A stretch of 9,470 nt of DNA, from positions 1-9,470 of the forward strand of contig JAJXZZ010000099.1 of assembly GCA_021779795.1 (NCBI GenBank), read 5' to 3'. Within the stretch, counting starts at the first letter, position 1. Each line of letters begins with the position of its first letter. Shown piece by piece: positions 1-5,533 of this stretch. The translations under genes and the position numbers were made by a program. Under the pieces are notes generated by a model that saw only the letters and a list, made by a program, of their open reading frames with translations, made no database searches and was not told the DNA's origin. This DNA comes from Acidobacteriota bacterium. GTDB lineage: Bacteria > Acidobacteriota > Vicinamibacteria > Vicinamibacterales > Fen-181.

Positions 1-292
1 GGGGGCGCCAGGCCAGCCAGAGGCCGCGCAGGCCCAGGTAGGCGAGGTAGACGGCGCCGGCGACCTTCACGGCCTCCAGCGTCGACGGCCACCGGGCGAA
101 CACCGCCGACATCCCGAACGCCGACGCCAGCGCCAGCGACGAGTTGCCGATGTTGACGCCAACGACGGTGAAGAGGGCCGCGGCGCGGCCCTCTTCGAGC
201 GCCATCTCGGTCACGACCGCCATCGTCGCGCCGGGGCTGACGACGAGCAGCCCGGAGATGGTGGCGAAGGCGAAGTACCGTGCGTCGAACAT
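1..292 (-). CDS. LysE/RhtB-family amino-acid exporter (N-terminal part, cut by window edge)
   Basis: The first 97 codons read on the minus strand from ATG at 292-290 and run off the left edge. The protein begins MFDARYFAFATISGLLVVSP and continues with G-A-T-M-A-V-V-T-E-M-A-L-E-E-G. This matches the LysE/RhtB pattern of a first membrane helix ending in S-P-G, then an amphipathic segment with a Gly-Arg turn and a second helix (V-G-V-N-I-G-N-S-S-L-A-L-A). A third helix (V-K-V-A-G-A-V-Y-L-A-Y-L-G-L-R-G) carries the family's usual Y-L-x-x-L-G motif. Members are inner-membrane exporters of amino acids or related small molecules; the substrate cannot be told here. The usual 'SPGP' is 'SPGA', a common variant. 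No clear Shine-Dalgarno precedes the start, and the gene begins 15 bp after the upstream peptidase stop, so coupled translation in one operon is likely. About half of the usual ~205 residues is present. Confidence 0.85.
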   Translation of the reverse strand, partial: MFDARYFAFATISGLLVVSPGATMAVVTEMALEEGRAAALFTVVGVNIGNSSLALASAFGMSAVFARWPSTLEAVKVAGAVYLAYLGLRGLWLAWRP

Positions 293-307
293 GCCAGTCC
301 GGCCGCG

Positions 308-1996
308 CTACGGCTTCAGCATCGCGTCACGCCTGGCCTTGAACTCCGTGCCCGGCTTCCACTGCGGGTACCGGTCGGCCTGCGCGACGCGGTAGCCCAC
401 CATCCAGTAGTACTGGAGATCCTGGACGGCGCCGCTCATGTCCCAGTTCGGCTTCACCTTGTCGGACGGCTGGTGATAGTCGTGCGCGGTGAAGTCGGCC
501 ATCCGGGCCTTGCCCCAGCCCTCGGGCCGCCCGACGTAGTCGATGCCCGCGCCGCTCGCCAGCGCCGGCACGCCCATCTGCGCGAACGGGAAGTGGTCGG
601 ACCGGTAGAAGCCGCCCCGTTCGGGGGCGGGGTCCGGCTTGATGACGCGCCCCTGCTCGGCGGCCACCTTCGCCGCGTAGTCGTCGAGGTCGGAGTTGCC
701 GAGGCCGGTGATCGTGAGGTCCTTCGTCTGGCCGAGGACGTTCAGCGCGTCCATGTTCACGACGCCCAGCGTCTTCGCCAGCGGGTAGAGCGGGTTGGCG
801 GCGTAGTAGCCCGAGCCGAGCAGCCCCTGCTCCTCGCCCGTCACCGCCATCATGAGGATCGTCCGCTTGGGCCTGACCGGCATCGCGGCGAACGCCCGCC
901 CGATCTCGATCAGCCCGGCGACGCCGGTCGCGTTGTCCACCGCGCCGTGGTAGACCGGGTCGCCGTTGACCGGCACGCCGACGCCGAAGTGGTCCCAGTG
1001 CGCCGTGTAGATGACGTACTCGTTCTTCAGGGCGGGGTCGCTGCCCTCGATCTTCCCGATGACGTTGCGCGAGTCGATCCGGCGCACGGTGTTGTGCAGG
1101 GTGACCGACGCGGTCACGCCGAGCGGCACCGGCTTGAAGTCGCGCGAGCGGGCCGTCTTCTTCAGCGCCTCGTAGTCCTGGCCGGCCATGGCGAAGAGGG
1201 CCCTGGCCTGGTCGTGGGTGATCCAGCCCTCCACCGCCGCCCGCGTCATGTTGTCGTCGGGCGCGGCCAGCGTGAACTGCTCGGCCGTCTTGCCCTGCAC
1301 GACCGAGAACGGGTAGCTCGCCGGCTCGGTCTCGTGCACGATGATCACCGCGGCGGCGCCCATCTTCTGGCCCATCTCGTACTTGTAGGTCCAGCGGCCG
1401 TAGTAGGTCATCGCCCGCCCGCCGAACGTCTTGGGATCGAGTTCCGCCGGGTTGGCCGGGTCGGGCACGGGCGGGTCGCCGACGAGCACGACCATGGTCT
1501 TGCCCTTGAGATCGACGCCCTTGTAATCGTCCCAGTTGTACTCGGGCGCTTGGACGCCGTAGCCGACGAAGACCATGGGCGACTTGTCCACGCCGACCTG
1601 GTCGGTGACCCGCTGCGTCCACGCCACGAAGTCGTCGCGCCACTTCAGGTCGCGCGTCTTCGCGCCCTTGCGGAACGTCAGGACCGCCTTCTGGTCGGTC
1701 ACGATGCCGACCATGGGCACCTTCTGCACGTAGGTGCCGTCGGGGTTGCCGGGCTGGAGGCCCGCCTTCTTGTACTGCTCGGTGATGTAGGCGACGGTGA
1801 GATCCTCGCCGTGCGTGCCGGGCGCGCGCCCCTCGAACTGGTCCGACGAGAGCGTCCTGGTGTGCTCGAGCACCTTGTTGCCGTCGATCGCGGGAAACGA
1901 AACCGCGGCGCTGGCCGCCGGCGGCCGCGTGCCGCCGCAGGACGCGGCGGCCACCGCCACCGACGCCGCCAGGACCGCCATCCACAATTTCTTCAT
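308..1996 (-). CDS. M28-family zinc metallopeptidase, predicted lipoprotein with PA-domain insert
   Basis: A 562-residue exopeptidase of the M28 (aminopeptidase Y/S) type, expected to act outside the inner membrane on peptides. Residues 1-19 form a signal peptide and Cys20 in A-A-S-C is a probable lipidation site. Residues 35-90 hold the N-terminal segment typical of this subgroup (S-S-D-x-F-E-G-R-A-P-G-T). Residues about 135-300 look like a protease-associated (PA) insert. The metal and catalytic residues are all visible: His333 in TAHWDHFG, Asp354 in GAVDNATG, Glu388-Glu389 in TGEEQGLLGS, Asp416 in NMDA and His468 in RSDHFPF. The start at 1996 is chosen because GAGGAG lies 7 nt upstream and it begins MKKLW, a proper signal peptide; an upstream in-frame start at 2038 would add 14 Arg-rich residues and lies on the predicted promoter. 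The LysE-type exporter follows on the same strand, which suggests peptide breakdown and amino-acid export belong together. Function class is secure; the substrate is unknown. Confidence 0.93.
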   Translation of the reverse strand: MKKLWMAVLAASVAVAAASCGGTRPPAASAAVSFPAIDGNKVLEHTRTLSSDQFEGRAPGTHGEDLTVAYITEQYKKAGLQPGNPDGTYVQKVPMVGIVTDQKAVLTFRKGAKTRDLKWRDDFVAWTQRVTDQVGVDKSPMVFVGYGVQAPEYNWDDYKGVDLKGKTMVVLVGDPPVPDPANPAELDPKTFGGRAMTYYGRWTYKYEMGQKMGAAAVIIVHETEPASYPFSVVQGKTAEQFTLAAPDDNMTRAAVEGWITHDQARALFAMAGQDYEALKKTARSRDFKPVPLGVTASVTLHNTVRRIDSRNVIGKIEGSDPALKNEYVIYTAHWDHFGVGVPVNGDPVYHGAVDNATGVAGLIEIGRAFAAMPVRPKRTILMMAVTGEEQGLLGSGYYAANPLYPLAKTLGVVNMDALNVLGQTKDLTITGLGNSDLDDYAAKVAAEQGRVIKPDPAPERGGFYRSDHFPFAQMGVPALASGAGIDYVGRPEGWGKARMADFTAHDYHQPSDKVKPNWDMSGAVQDLQYYWMVGYRVAQADRYPQWKPGTEFKARRDAMLKP

Positions 1997-2003
1997 TGCG
2001 CAA

Positions 2004-2009
2004 CTCCTC
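2004..2009 (-). promoter_or_regulatory. Shine-Dalgarno GAGGAG deciding the M28 peptidase start
   Basis: GAGGAG on the minus strand ends 7 nt before ATG 1996-1994. It supports the short form (MKKLW...) over the longer frame starting at 2038. Confidence 0.75.
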
Positions 2010-2036
2010 GATGAGGGCCGTATTCGACGAGGTGGC

Positions 2037-2047
2037 ATTCTATACCA
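2037..2047 (-). promoter_or_regulatory. Probable extended -10 promoter of the M28 peptidase gene
   Basis: The minus strand reads TGGTATAGAAT, which can be taken as an extended -10 (TG-N-TATAGA) or as a TAGAAT hexamer two bases further on. Transcription would start near 2030, giving a leader of about 34 nt that contains the Shine-Dalgarno. The -35 region would fall in the large inverted repeat 2053-2089, with no recognisable -35 hexamer. The region is one of few AT-rich spots in GC-rich DNA, which supports the call. Confidence 0.45.
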
Positions 2048-2052
2048 GCCCG

Positions 2053-2089
2053 CCCCCGTCGCCGGCGGCCCGCCCGCCGGCGACGGGGG
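2053..2089. repeat. Perfect 16-bp inverted repeat between divergent promoters
   Basis: Arms 2053-2068 (CCCCCGTCGCCGGCGG) and 2074-2089 (CCGCCGGCGACGGGGG) are exact reverse complements around a 5-nt centre, CCCGC. It fills the space between the two opposed -10 boxes (2037-2047 and 2101-2109), where both -35 regions should be. Neither strand has a T-run after the stem, and both flanking genes point away from it, so an intrinsic terminator is unlikely. It could be an operator shared by both genes or a cruciform/leader hairpin; no regulator gene is adjacent to suggest which. Confidence 0.8.
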
Positions 2090-2100
2090 TTCGGCCCTGC

Positions 2101-2109
2101 TGATATAGT
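2101..2109 (+). promoter_or_regulatory. Extended -10 promoter of the MATE gene, implying a leaderless mRNA
   Basis: TGATATAGT fits TG-N-TATAAT with one mismatch. A transcript from such a box would begin 6-7 nt downstream, at or next to the GTG start codon at 2116. The lack of a Shine-Dalgarno before that codon agrees with a leaderless message. No convincing -35 is present, as expected for an extended -10. Confidence 0.45.
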
Positions 2110-2115
2110 GCGGAT

Positions 2116-3459
2116 GTGACCTACCGCCAGGAACTCAGGCCGATGCTCGCGCTCGCCGGGCCGGTCGTGCTCGCCGAGATCGGCTGGGTGACGATGGGCA
2201 TCGTCGACACGATCGTCGTCGGCCCCCTCGGCCCGTCGGCCATCGGCGCCGTGGGCATCGGGAGCATCCTCTTCCTGGCGCTGGGCATCTTCGGCATGGG
2301 CCTGCTGCTCGGCCTCGACACGCTGGTGTCGCACGCGTTCGGCGCCGGGCGGCTGGAGGAGTGCCACCGCTGGCTGCTGCACGGCGTCACGCTGAGCCTG
2401 ATCGCGGCGCCCCTGCTGACGCTCGTCGCGATCGGGGGGATCTTCCTGCTGCCGCGGGGCGGCCTGCAGCCCGAGGTGCTGGCCCTGACGGTGCCCTACC
2501 TGCACGTCATCGTGTGGAGCCTGCTGCCGCTGCTGCTCTACGCGTCGTTCCGGCGCTATCTCCAGGCCCTCGGCATCGTCAGGCCGATCACGGTGGCGCT
2601 CGTCACGGCCAACGTCATCAACGCGGCGGCGGCCTGGGCGCTGGTCTACGGGCACCTCGGCCTGCCGGCGATGGGCACGACCGGCTCGGCCGTCGCCACG
2701 CTGGTCTCGCGCATCTACCTGGCGGCCGCGCTGTTCGCCTCGGTGGTGGCCGCCGATCGGCGGCACCGCGTGCGCCTGCGAAGCGTGCCGTGGCGGCCCG
2801 ACCGGCACCGGCTCGAGCGGCTGGTGAGGCTCGGCCTGCCGGCGGCCGCGCAGGCGACGCTCGAGATGGGGGTCTTCGCCGCGGCCAGCGCCCTGGCGGG
2901 CCGCCTCGACCCGGTGTCGCTGGCCTCGCACCAGATCGCGCTGAACCTGGCGAGCCTGACCTTCATGGTGCCGCTCGGCGTGTCGTCGGCCGGGGCCGTC
3001 CGCGTCGGCCAGGCGATCGGCCGGCAGGACCCGCGCGGCGCGGCGCACGCGGGCTGGATGGCGCTGACCATCGGCGTGGCGTTCATGTCGGCGGCGGCGC
3101 TGACGTTCGCCCTCGCGCCGCGCCCGCTCATCGAGCTGTTCAGCTCGAGCCAGGCGGTGTTCGCCGTCGCGCGGCGGCTGCTGCTGATCGCGGCGATGTT
3201 CCAGCTCTTCGACGGCCTGCAGGGCGTCTCGACCGGCGTGCTCCGGGGACTGGGCGACACCCGGACGCCGATGGTCAGCAACCTGGCCGGGCACTGGCTG
3301 GTGGGCCTCCCGGTCGGCTACGCGCTGTGCTTCCGGTGGCATTGGGGCGTCGCCGGGCTGTGGACCGGGCTCTCGGTCGGCCTCGTCGCGATCGGATCGA
3401 CGCTGCTCCTCACCTGGCAGCGCAGGATCGCGGCCCTGGCCGGGGGAGCCTTGAGGTAA
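2116..3459 (+). CDS. MATE-family multidrug / cation-coupled efflux transporter
   Basis: A 447-residue inner-membrane protein with about 12 hydrophobic segments in two homologous halves (about residues 11-210 and 235-440), the normal MATE size. The first half opens L-A-L-A-G-P-V-V-L-A-E-I-G-W-V-T-M-G-I-V-D-T-I-V-V-G, the classic MATE entry with the conserved Pro and Asp. It is followed by the loop G-L-D-T-L-V-S-H-A-F-G-A-G-R (residues 66-79), matching the family's Q/D-T-L-x-x-Q-A-x-G-A-x-x. The second half repeats the pattern in L-P-A-A-A-Q-A-T-L-E and V-R-V-G-Q-A-I-G-R (296-303). The family exports drugs, toxic metabolites or secondary metabolites in exchange for Na+ or H+; the substrate is not readable here. 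The start is GTG at 2116, the first start codon after an in-frame stop at 2101-2103; Met10 at 2143 is an alternative. Divergent from the M28 gene and 42 bp ahead of the barrel gene, probably cotranscribed with the latter. Confidence 0.92.
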   Translation: MTYRQELRPMLALAGPVVLAEIGWVTMGIVDTIVVGPLGPSAIGAVGIGSILFLALGIFGMGLLLGLDTLVSHAFGAGRLEECHRWLLHGVTLSLIAAPLLTLVAIGGIFLLPRGGLQPEVLALTVPYLHVIVWSLLPLLLYASFRRYLQALGIVRPITVALVTANVINAAAAWALVYGHLGLPAMGTTGSAVATLVSRIYLAAALFASVVAADRRHRVRLRSVPWRPDRHRLERLVRLGLPAAAQATLEMGVFAAASALAGRLDPVSLASHQIALNLASLTFMVPLGVSSAGAVRVGQAIGRQDPRGAAHAGWMALTIGVAFMSAAALTFALAPRPLIELFSSSQAVFAVARRLLLIAAMFQLFDGLQGVSTGVLRGLGDTRTPMVSNLAGHWLVGLPVGYALCFRWHWGVAGLWTGLSVGLVAIGSTLLLTWQRRIAALAGGALR

Positions 3460-3491
3460 CATGGTCAGACCTTGCAACGCGACGGCAACGT

Positions 3492-3496
3492 GGAGG
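3492..3496 (+). promoter_or_regulatory. Shine-Dalgarno GGAGG deciding the barrel-protein start
   Basis: GGAGG lies 5 nt before ATG 3502. The longer frame would start at TTG 3472 and would add 10 residues ahead of a complete signal peptide, so 3502 is preferred. Confidence 0.75.
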
Positions 3497-3501
3497 CGAG
3501 C

Positions 3502-4596
3502 ATGAGGGTATTCTGGCGGCCGCTGGCGCTGGCGGCCGCATTCGTGGTGATCGCGGCGACCGGCCCGGCGTCAGCCCAGACGGTGATCGTCACCCAGGCC
3601 CCGGCGGCGTCCGCCATCCAGCTTGGCCTCAACTCCGACACGGTGGCGACGGCCACGGCCGACGCGAAGGGGCAGGCGACGCTGTCGCTCGATCTCGCCT
3701 CCCACGGCGGGAAGAAGGACACCGACGCCCGGATCTTCGTCGACGTGTGCGGCACGTCGCGGCGCATCACGCTGGTCGAGACCGGCTACGAGCCGCCCAT
3801 GCCGGCGGCCGGCTGCGTCCGCCACCAGATCTTCGGCGTCTTCTACATCCGCGACGTCACGACGCTCGTCGTCAACGCCTCGGAGGAATCCCAGGCCGTC
3901 TGGCTCAGGCAGGGTCCCGTGCCGGGCCACTGGCTCAGCAACGAGGTCGCGGGCGGGTCGGCCGAGGCGACCGGCAGCGCGCTGCTCATCCCCGACGGGT
4001 TCGTGGCGTTCGCCGGCGGGGGCATCGGCAGCTACAGCAACGCCGTCGCGGTGTCGTGCGGCACGCAGACCGACTGCGTCGGCAAGAGCACCCGGCTGAC
4101 CGGGCGGTTCGGCGTCGACATCTGGCTCAAGCCGCACCTGGCCGTCTCGGCCAGCTACCTGCGCCCGGTCAGCGCCCAGACGGCCGGATCGGGCTCCGGC
4201 TACACTTTCACCAGCTCGCTCGGGACGAACCTCGCCGTGGTGACGGCCAAGCTGGGATTTTCGGCCAGGCGCTTCCGGTTCTACGGAGAGGGAGGCGCGG
4301 ACTACACCTGGGCCAAGCTGACCAGCGTCGAAACCATCGCCGACCGCACGGTCACCGTGGACGGGTCGCCGGTGACGATCCCGGGGGGCACGCAGACGCT
4401 CACGCTCAAGACGGGCGGAATCGGCTGGGTGTTCGGCGGCGGGGTCGAGTACTGGATGAAGCGGAAGGTGGGGCTCTACACCGAGATCGGCAGGGCCAAG
4501 CTGCGGGGCACGCCGGTGAGCGGCGGCGAGGGCCGCCTGGACGACGGCCTCTTCTACGCGCTGGTCGGCTTCAAGCTCCACGTGCTCGGCGGCTGA
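3502..4596 (+). CDS. Secreted outer-membrane beta-barrel protein of unknown function
   Basis: A 364-residue exported protein. Residues 1-25 are a signal peptide (positive start, hydrophobic core, A-S-A before Gln26). Residues about 27-125 form a small beta-rich domain with Cys83 and Cys105, resembling an Ig-like or carboxypeptidase-regulatory fold in general character only. Residues about 165-364 alternate polar and non-polar residues with many aromatic-Gly pairs (D-I-W-L-K-P-H-L-A-V-S-A-S-Y-L, F-R-F-Y-G-E-G-G-A-D-Y-T-W, V-F-G-G-G-V-E-Y-W-M, L-F-Y-A-L-V-G-F-K-L), typical of an 8-stranded OmpW/OmpA-like barrel. Another pair, Cys186 and Cys192, could form a disulfide in an exposed loop. The protein ends H-V-L-G-G rather than with the terminal aromatic residue seen in most barrel proteins. 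It lies 42 bp after the MATE gene on the same strand, and its stop is 12 bp from the convergent FKBP stop. I do not recognise a named family; barrel topology is inferred from sequence pattern. Confidence 0.8.
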   Translation: MRVFWRPLALAAAFVVIAATGPASAQTVIVTQAPAASAIQLGLNSDTVATATADAKGQATLSLDLASHGGKKDTDARIFVDVCGTSRRITLVETGYEPPMPAAGCVRHQIFGVFYIRDVTTLVVNASEESQAVWLRQGPVPGHWLSNEVAGGSAEATGSALLIPDGFVAFAGGGIGSYSNAVAVSCGTQTDCVGKSTRLTGRFGVDIWLKPHLAVSASYLRPVSAQTAGSGSGYTFTSSLGTNLAVVTAKLGFSARRFRFYGEGGADYTWAKLTSVETIADRTVTVDGSPVTIPGGTQTLTLKTGGIGWVFGGGVEYWMKRKVGLYTEIGRAKLRGTPVSGGEGRLDDGLFYALVGFKLHVLGG

Positions 4597-4608
4597 CCCG
4601 GCGCCCGC

Positions 4609-5040
4609 CTACTGGATTGCTTTCAATTCGACCTCGAAGACCAGCGTGGCGTTCGGCGGGATGATGCCGAAGCGGACCCCGCCGTAGCCAAGCGACGGGG
4701 GAATGACGAGCCTCCGCAGCCCGCCCACCTGCATGCCGGGGACCCCCCGGTCCCACCCCGGGATCACGGTGGAGCTGCCCAGCGTGAACGTGAGCGGTTC
4801 GCCGCCCGTCGAGGTGCCGAACTCCAGCCCCTTCCCGTCCACCTTCGTCGGGTCGTACAGCCAGCCGGTGTAGTCCACGGTGACCGTGCTGGTGCTGGTC
4901 GCCGCGACCCCGCTCCCCACACGAAGGTCGGTCTGGCTATACGCCGCGCTCGACGGCGTCGTCGGCGAATTACTGCAGGCCGCCGCGGCAACGATCGCCG
5001 CGCCGGCGCATCCCATACGAACAGCGCGCATCAGGTTCAC
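4609..5040 (-). CDS. FKBP-type peptidyl-prolyl cis-trans isomerase, predicted lipoprotein
   Basis: A 143-residue protein with an N-terminal lipoprotein signal (residues 1-21; Cys22 in A-A-A-C-S-N-S), a Ser/Thr/Pro linker to about residue 35 and one FKBP domain at about 37-143. Conserved pocket residues are present: V-D-Y-T-G-W-L-Y-D (Tyr57, FKBP12 Tyr26), Phe74 (Phe36), V-I-P-G-W (Val92, Ile93, Trp96; FKBP12 Val55, Ile56, Trp59), S-L-G-Y-G (Tyr119; Tyr82) and I-I-P-P-N-A-T-L-V-F-E-V-E-L (Phe135; Phe99). The usual F-D-S-S motif is F-G-T-S, so the Asp37 equivalent is Gly75. It probably assists folding of periplasmic or outer-membrane proteins as a proline isomerase or chaperone. The GTG start at 5040 is chosen because GGAG sits 5 nt upstream; ATG at 5031 and TTG at 5058 are in-frame alternatives that do not alter the mature protein. 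Single-gene unit, convergent with the barrel gene. Confidence 0.92.
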   Translation of the reverse strand: MNLMRAVRMGCAGAAIVAAAACSNSPTTPSSAAYSQTDLRVGSGVAATSTSTVTVDYTGWLYDPTKVDGKGLEFGTSTGGEPLTFTLGSSTVIPGWDRGVPGMQVGGLRRLVIPPSLGYGGVRFGIIPPNATLVFEVELKAIQ

Positions 5041-5045
5041 GGGCA

Positions 5046-5049
5046 CTCC
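5046..5049 (-). promoter_or_regulatory. Shine-Dalgarno GGAG supporting the FKBP GTG start
   Basis: GGAG on the minus strand is 5 nt before GTG 5040-5038. The next in-frame ATG (5031) would be 14 nt away, too far for this site. Confidence 0.5.
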
Positions 5050-5072
5050 ATCGAACAAGTGGCAGGCTCCCG

Positions 5073-5081
5073 ATTATCACA
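5073..5081 (-). promoter_or_regulatory. Probable extended -10 promoter of the FKBP gene
   Basis: The minus strand reads TGTGATAAT, an extended -10 with GATAAT as the hexamer (5 of 6 matches). A weak -35 candidate, TTGAAC at 5098-5103, lies 19 bp further upstream. Transcription would start near 5066, about 26 nt before the GTG start. Confidence 0.4.
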
Positions 5082-5211
5082 CGGATCCCCGGACGACGTT
5101 CAAGCGCCCGGCAGGGCGGCGGCGCCGGAGCGGCCGGCACGGGTCGATCGCGCGCCCGGGCGTTGCGACTTTCAACAGTGGGCGCCGGGGCCGGATCGCG
5201 CAGATTGCTGA

Positions 5212-5231
5212 GGAATTCCGCGCCGAATTCC
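5212..5231. repeat. Inverted repeat GGAATTC-N6-GAATTCC
   Basis: Perfect 7-bp arms around CGCGCC. Because each arm contains the palindrome GAATTC, it also reads as a direct repeat with a 12-bp period. It is centred 29 bp upstream of the Rex/CRP-like site. It could be a second operator; no regulator family is recognised. Confidence 0.6.
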
Positions 5232-5241
5232 CGCCACGAGT

Positions 5242-5259
5242 TTGTGAACAATTTCACAC
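5242..5259. promoter_or_regulatory. Candidate Rex (NADH/NAD+ sensor) or CRP-type operator
   Basis: TTGTGAACAATTTCACAC contains perfect 6-bp arms TGTGAA and TTCACA around CAAT. It matches the Rex consensus TTGTGAA-N4-TTCACAA at 13 of 14 defined positions (last base C rather than A). It also satisfies the CRP pattern TGTGA-N6-TCACA exactly, so sequence alone does not separate the two. It lies 6 bp upstream of a plausible -35 box for the complex-I-like operon. Rex is known to control NADH dehydrogenase and oxidase genes in Gram-positive bacteria, so the context fits Rex well. Confidence 0.5.
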
Positions 5260-5265
5260 GGCGCC

Positions 5266-5294
5266 TTGTCTCCGCGCCTCCGTTCGGGCAGAAT
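5266..5294 (+). promoter_or_regulatory. Candidate promoter of the complex-I-like operon
   Basis: TTGTCT (5266-5271) and CAGAAT (5289-5294) each match sigma-70 hexamers at 4 of 6 positions and are separated by the ideal 17 bp. Transcription would start near 5301, giving a leader of about 230 nt. The Rex/CRP-like site is centred near -50. The match is weak and a promoter closer to 5534 is not excluded. Confidence 0.3.
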
Positions 5295-5533
5295 ACTCGT
5301 GGTCGGACGCGGCTGCAGACCGTGCCGAGAACCAGTGCGCCGGTTGATATCGGTCGGCTCACGTCATCATTCCCGTTTCTGTTTCGCGGCCTCCCTCGGC
5401 CGCCTGGTTCCTCCGGCTCCCCCATCTGCCGCCGTCCGACGCCGGACGCGCGCCGCAATTCCGCGGCGTGCCGGCGAACGCCCCCCGGGAAAGCTGAGCC
5501 CCTCGATCCCGATCCGCTGACAAGGGATTCGCC

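Larger units (their letters stand above)
5041..5533. other. 493-bp divergent intergenic region: promoters, two palindromes, structured leader
   Basis: No convincing gene is present; the frames crossing this stretch are Arg/Pro-rich, use TTG or internal starts and resemble no family. The left end carries the FKBP promoter. The middle holds a GGAATTC inverted repeat (5212-5231), a Rex- or CRP-like operator (5242-5259) and a sigma-70-like promoter (5266-5294) facing right. The last ~230 bp would be a leader with three short perfect stems: 5386-5391/5398-5403, 5433-5438/5443-5448 and 5451-5456/5463-5468. None has a T-run, so none is an obvious terminator or attenuator. Confidence 0.6.

Noticed and set aside
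473..2014. Plus-strand open frame of 513 codons opposite the M28 peptidase
   Set aside because: His/Arg/Val-rich shadow of a gene with complete catalytic motifs on the other strand.
2053..2089. Intrinsic transcription terminator
   Set aside because: A strong stem but no T-run on either strand, and the flanking genes diverge from it rather than end at it.
1993..3477. Minus-strand open frame of 494 codons opposite the MATE gene
   Set aside because: Gln/Arg/Asp-rich antisense shadow that also crosses both divergent promoters.
4597..4608. Shared bidirectional terminator between the convergent barrel and FKBP genes
   Set aside because: Only 12 bp separate the stops and no stem with a T-run is visible there; termination must occur inside the opposite gene or be Rho-dependent.
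2361..4664. Plus-strand open frame of 767 codons overlapping the MATE and barrel genes in another frame
   Set aside because: Arg/Ala/Gly/Pro-rich, no motifs, and runs across two genes with good starts, signal sequences and membrane segments.
5247..5259. Run AACAATTTCACAC identical to part of the E. coli lac operator, with GAATTC (EcoRI) sites nearby: cloning-vector contamination?
   Set aside because: The match is only 13 nt, flanks differ from lac vectors on both sides, and the GC-rich genomic context continues without a break.
5266..5520. Possible 84-codon small gene in the leader of the complex-I-like operon
   Set aside because: TTG start without a ribosome site, starts on the candidate -35 box, Arg/Pro/Ser-rich, and overlaps another equally open frame; no support for coding.
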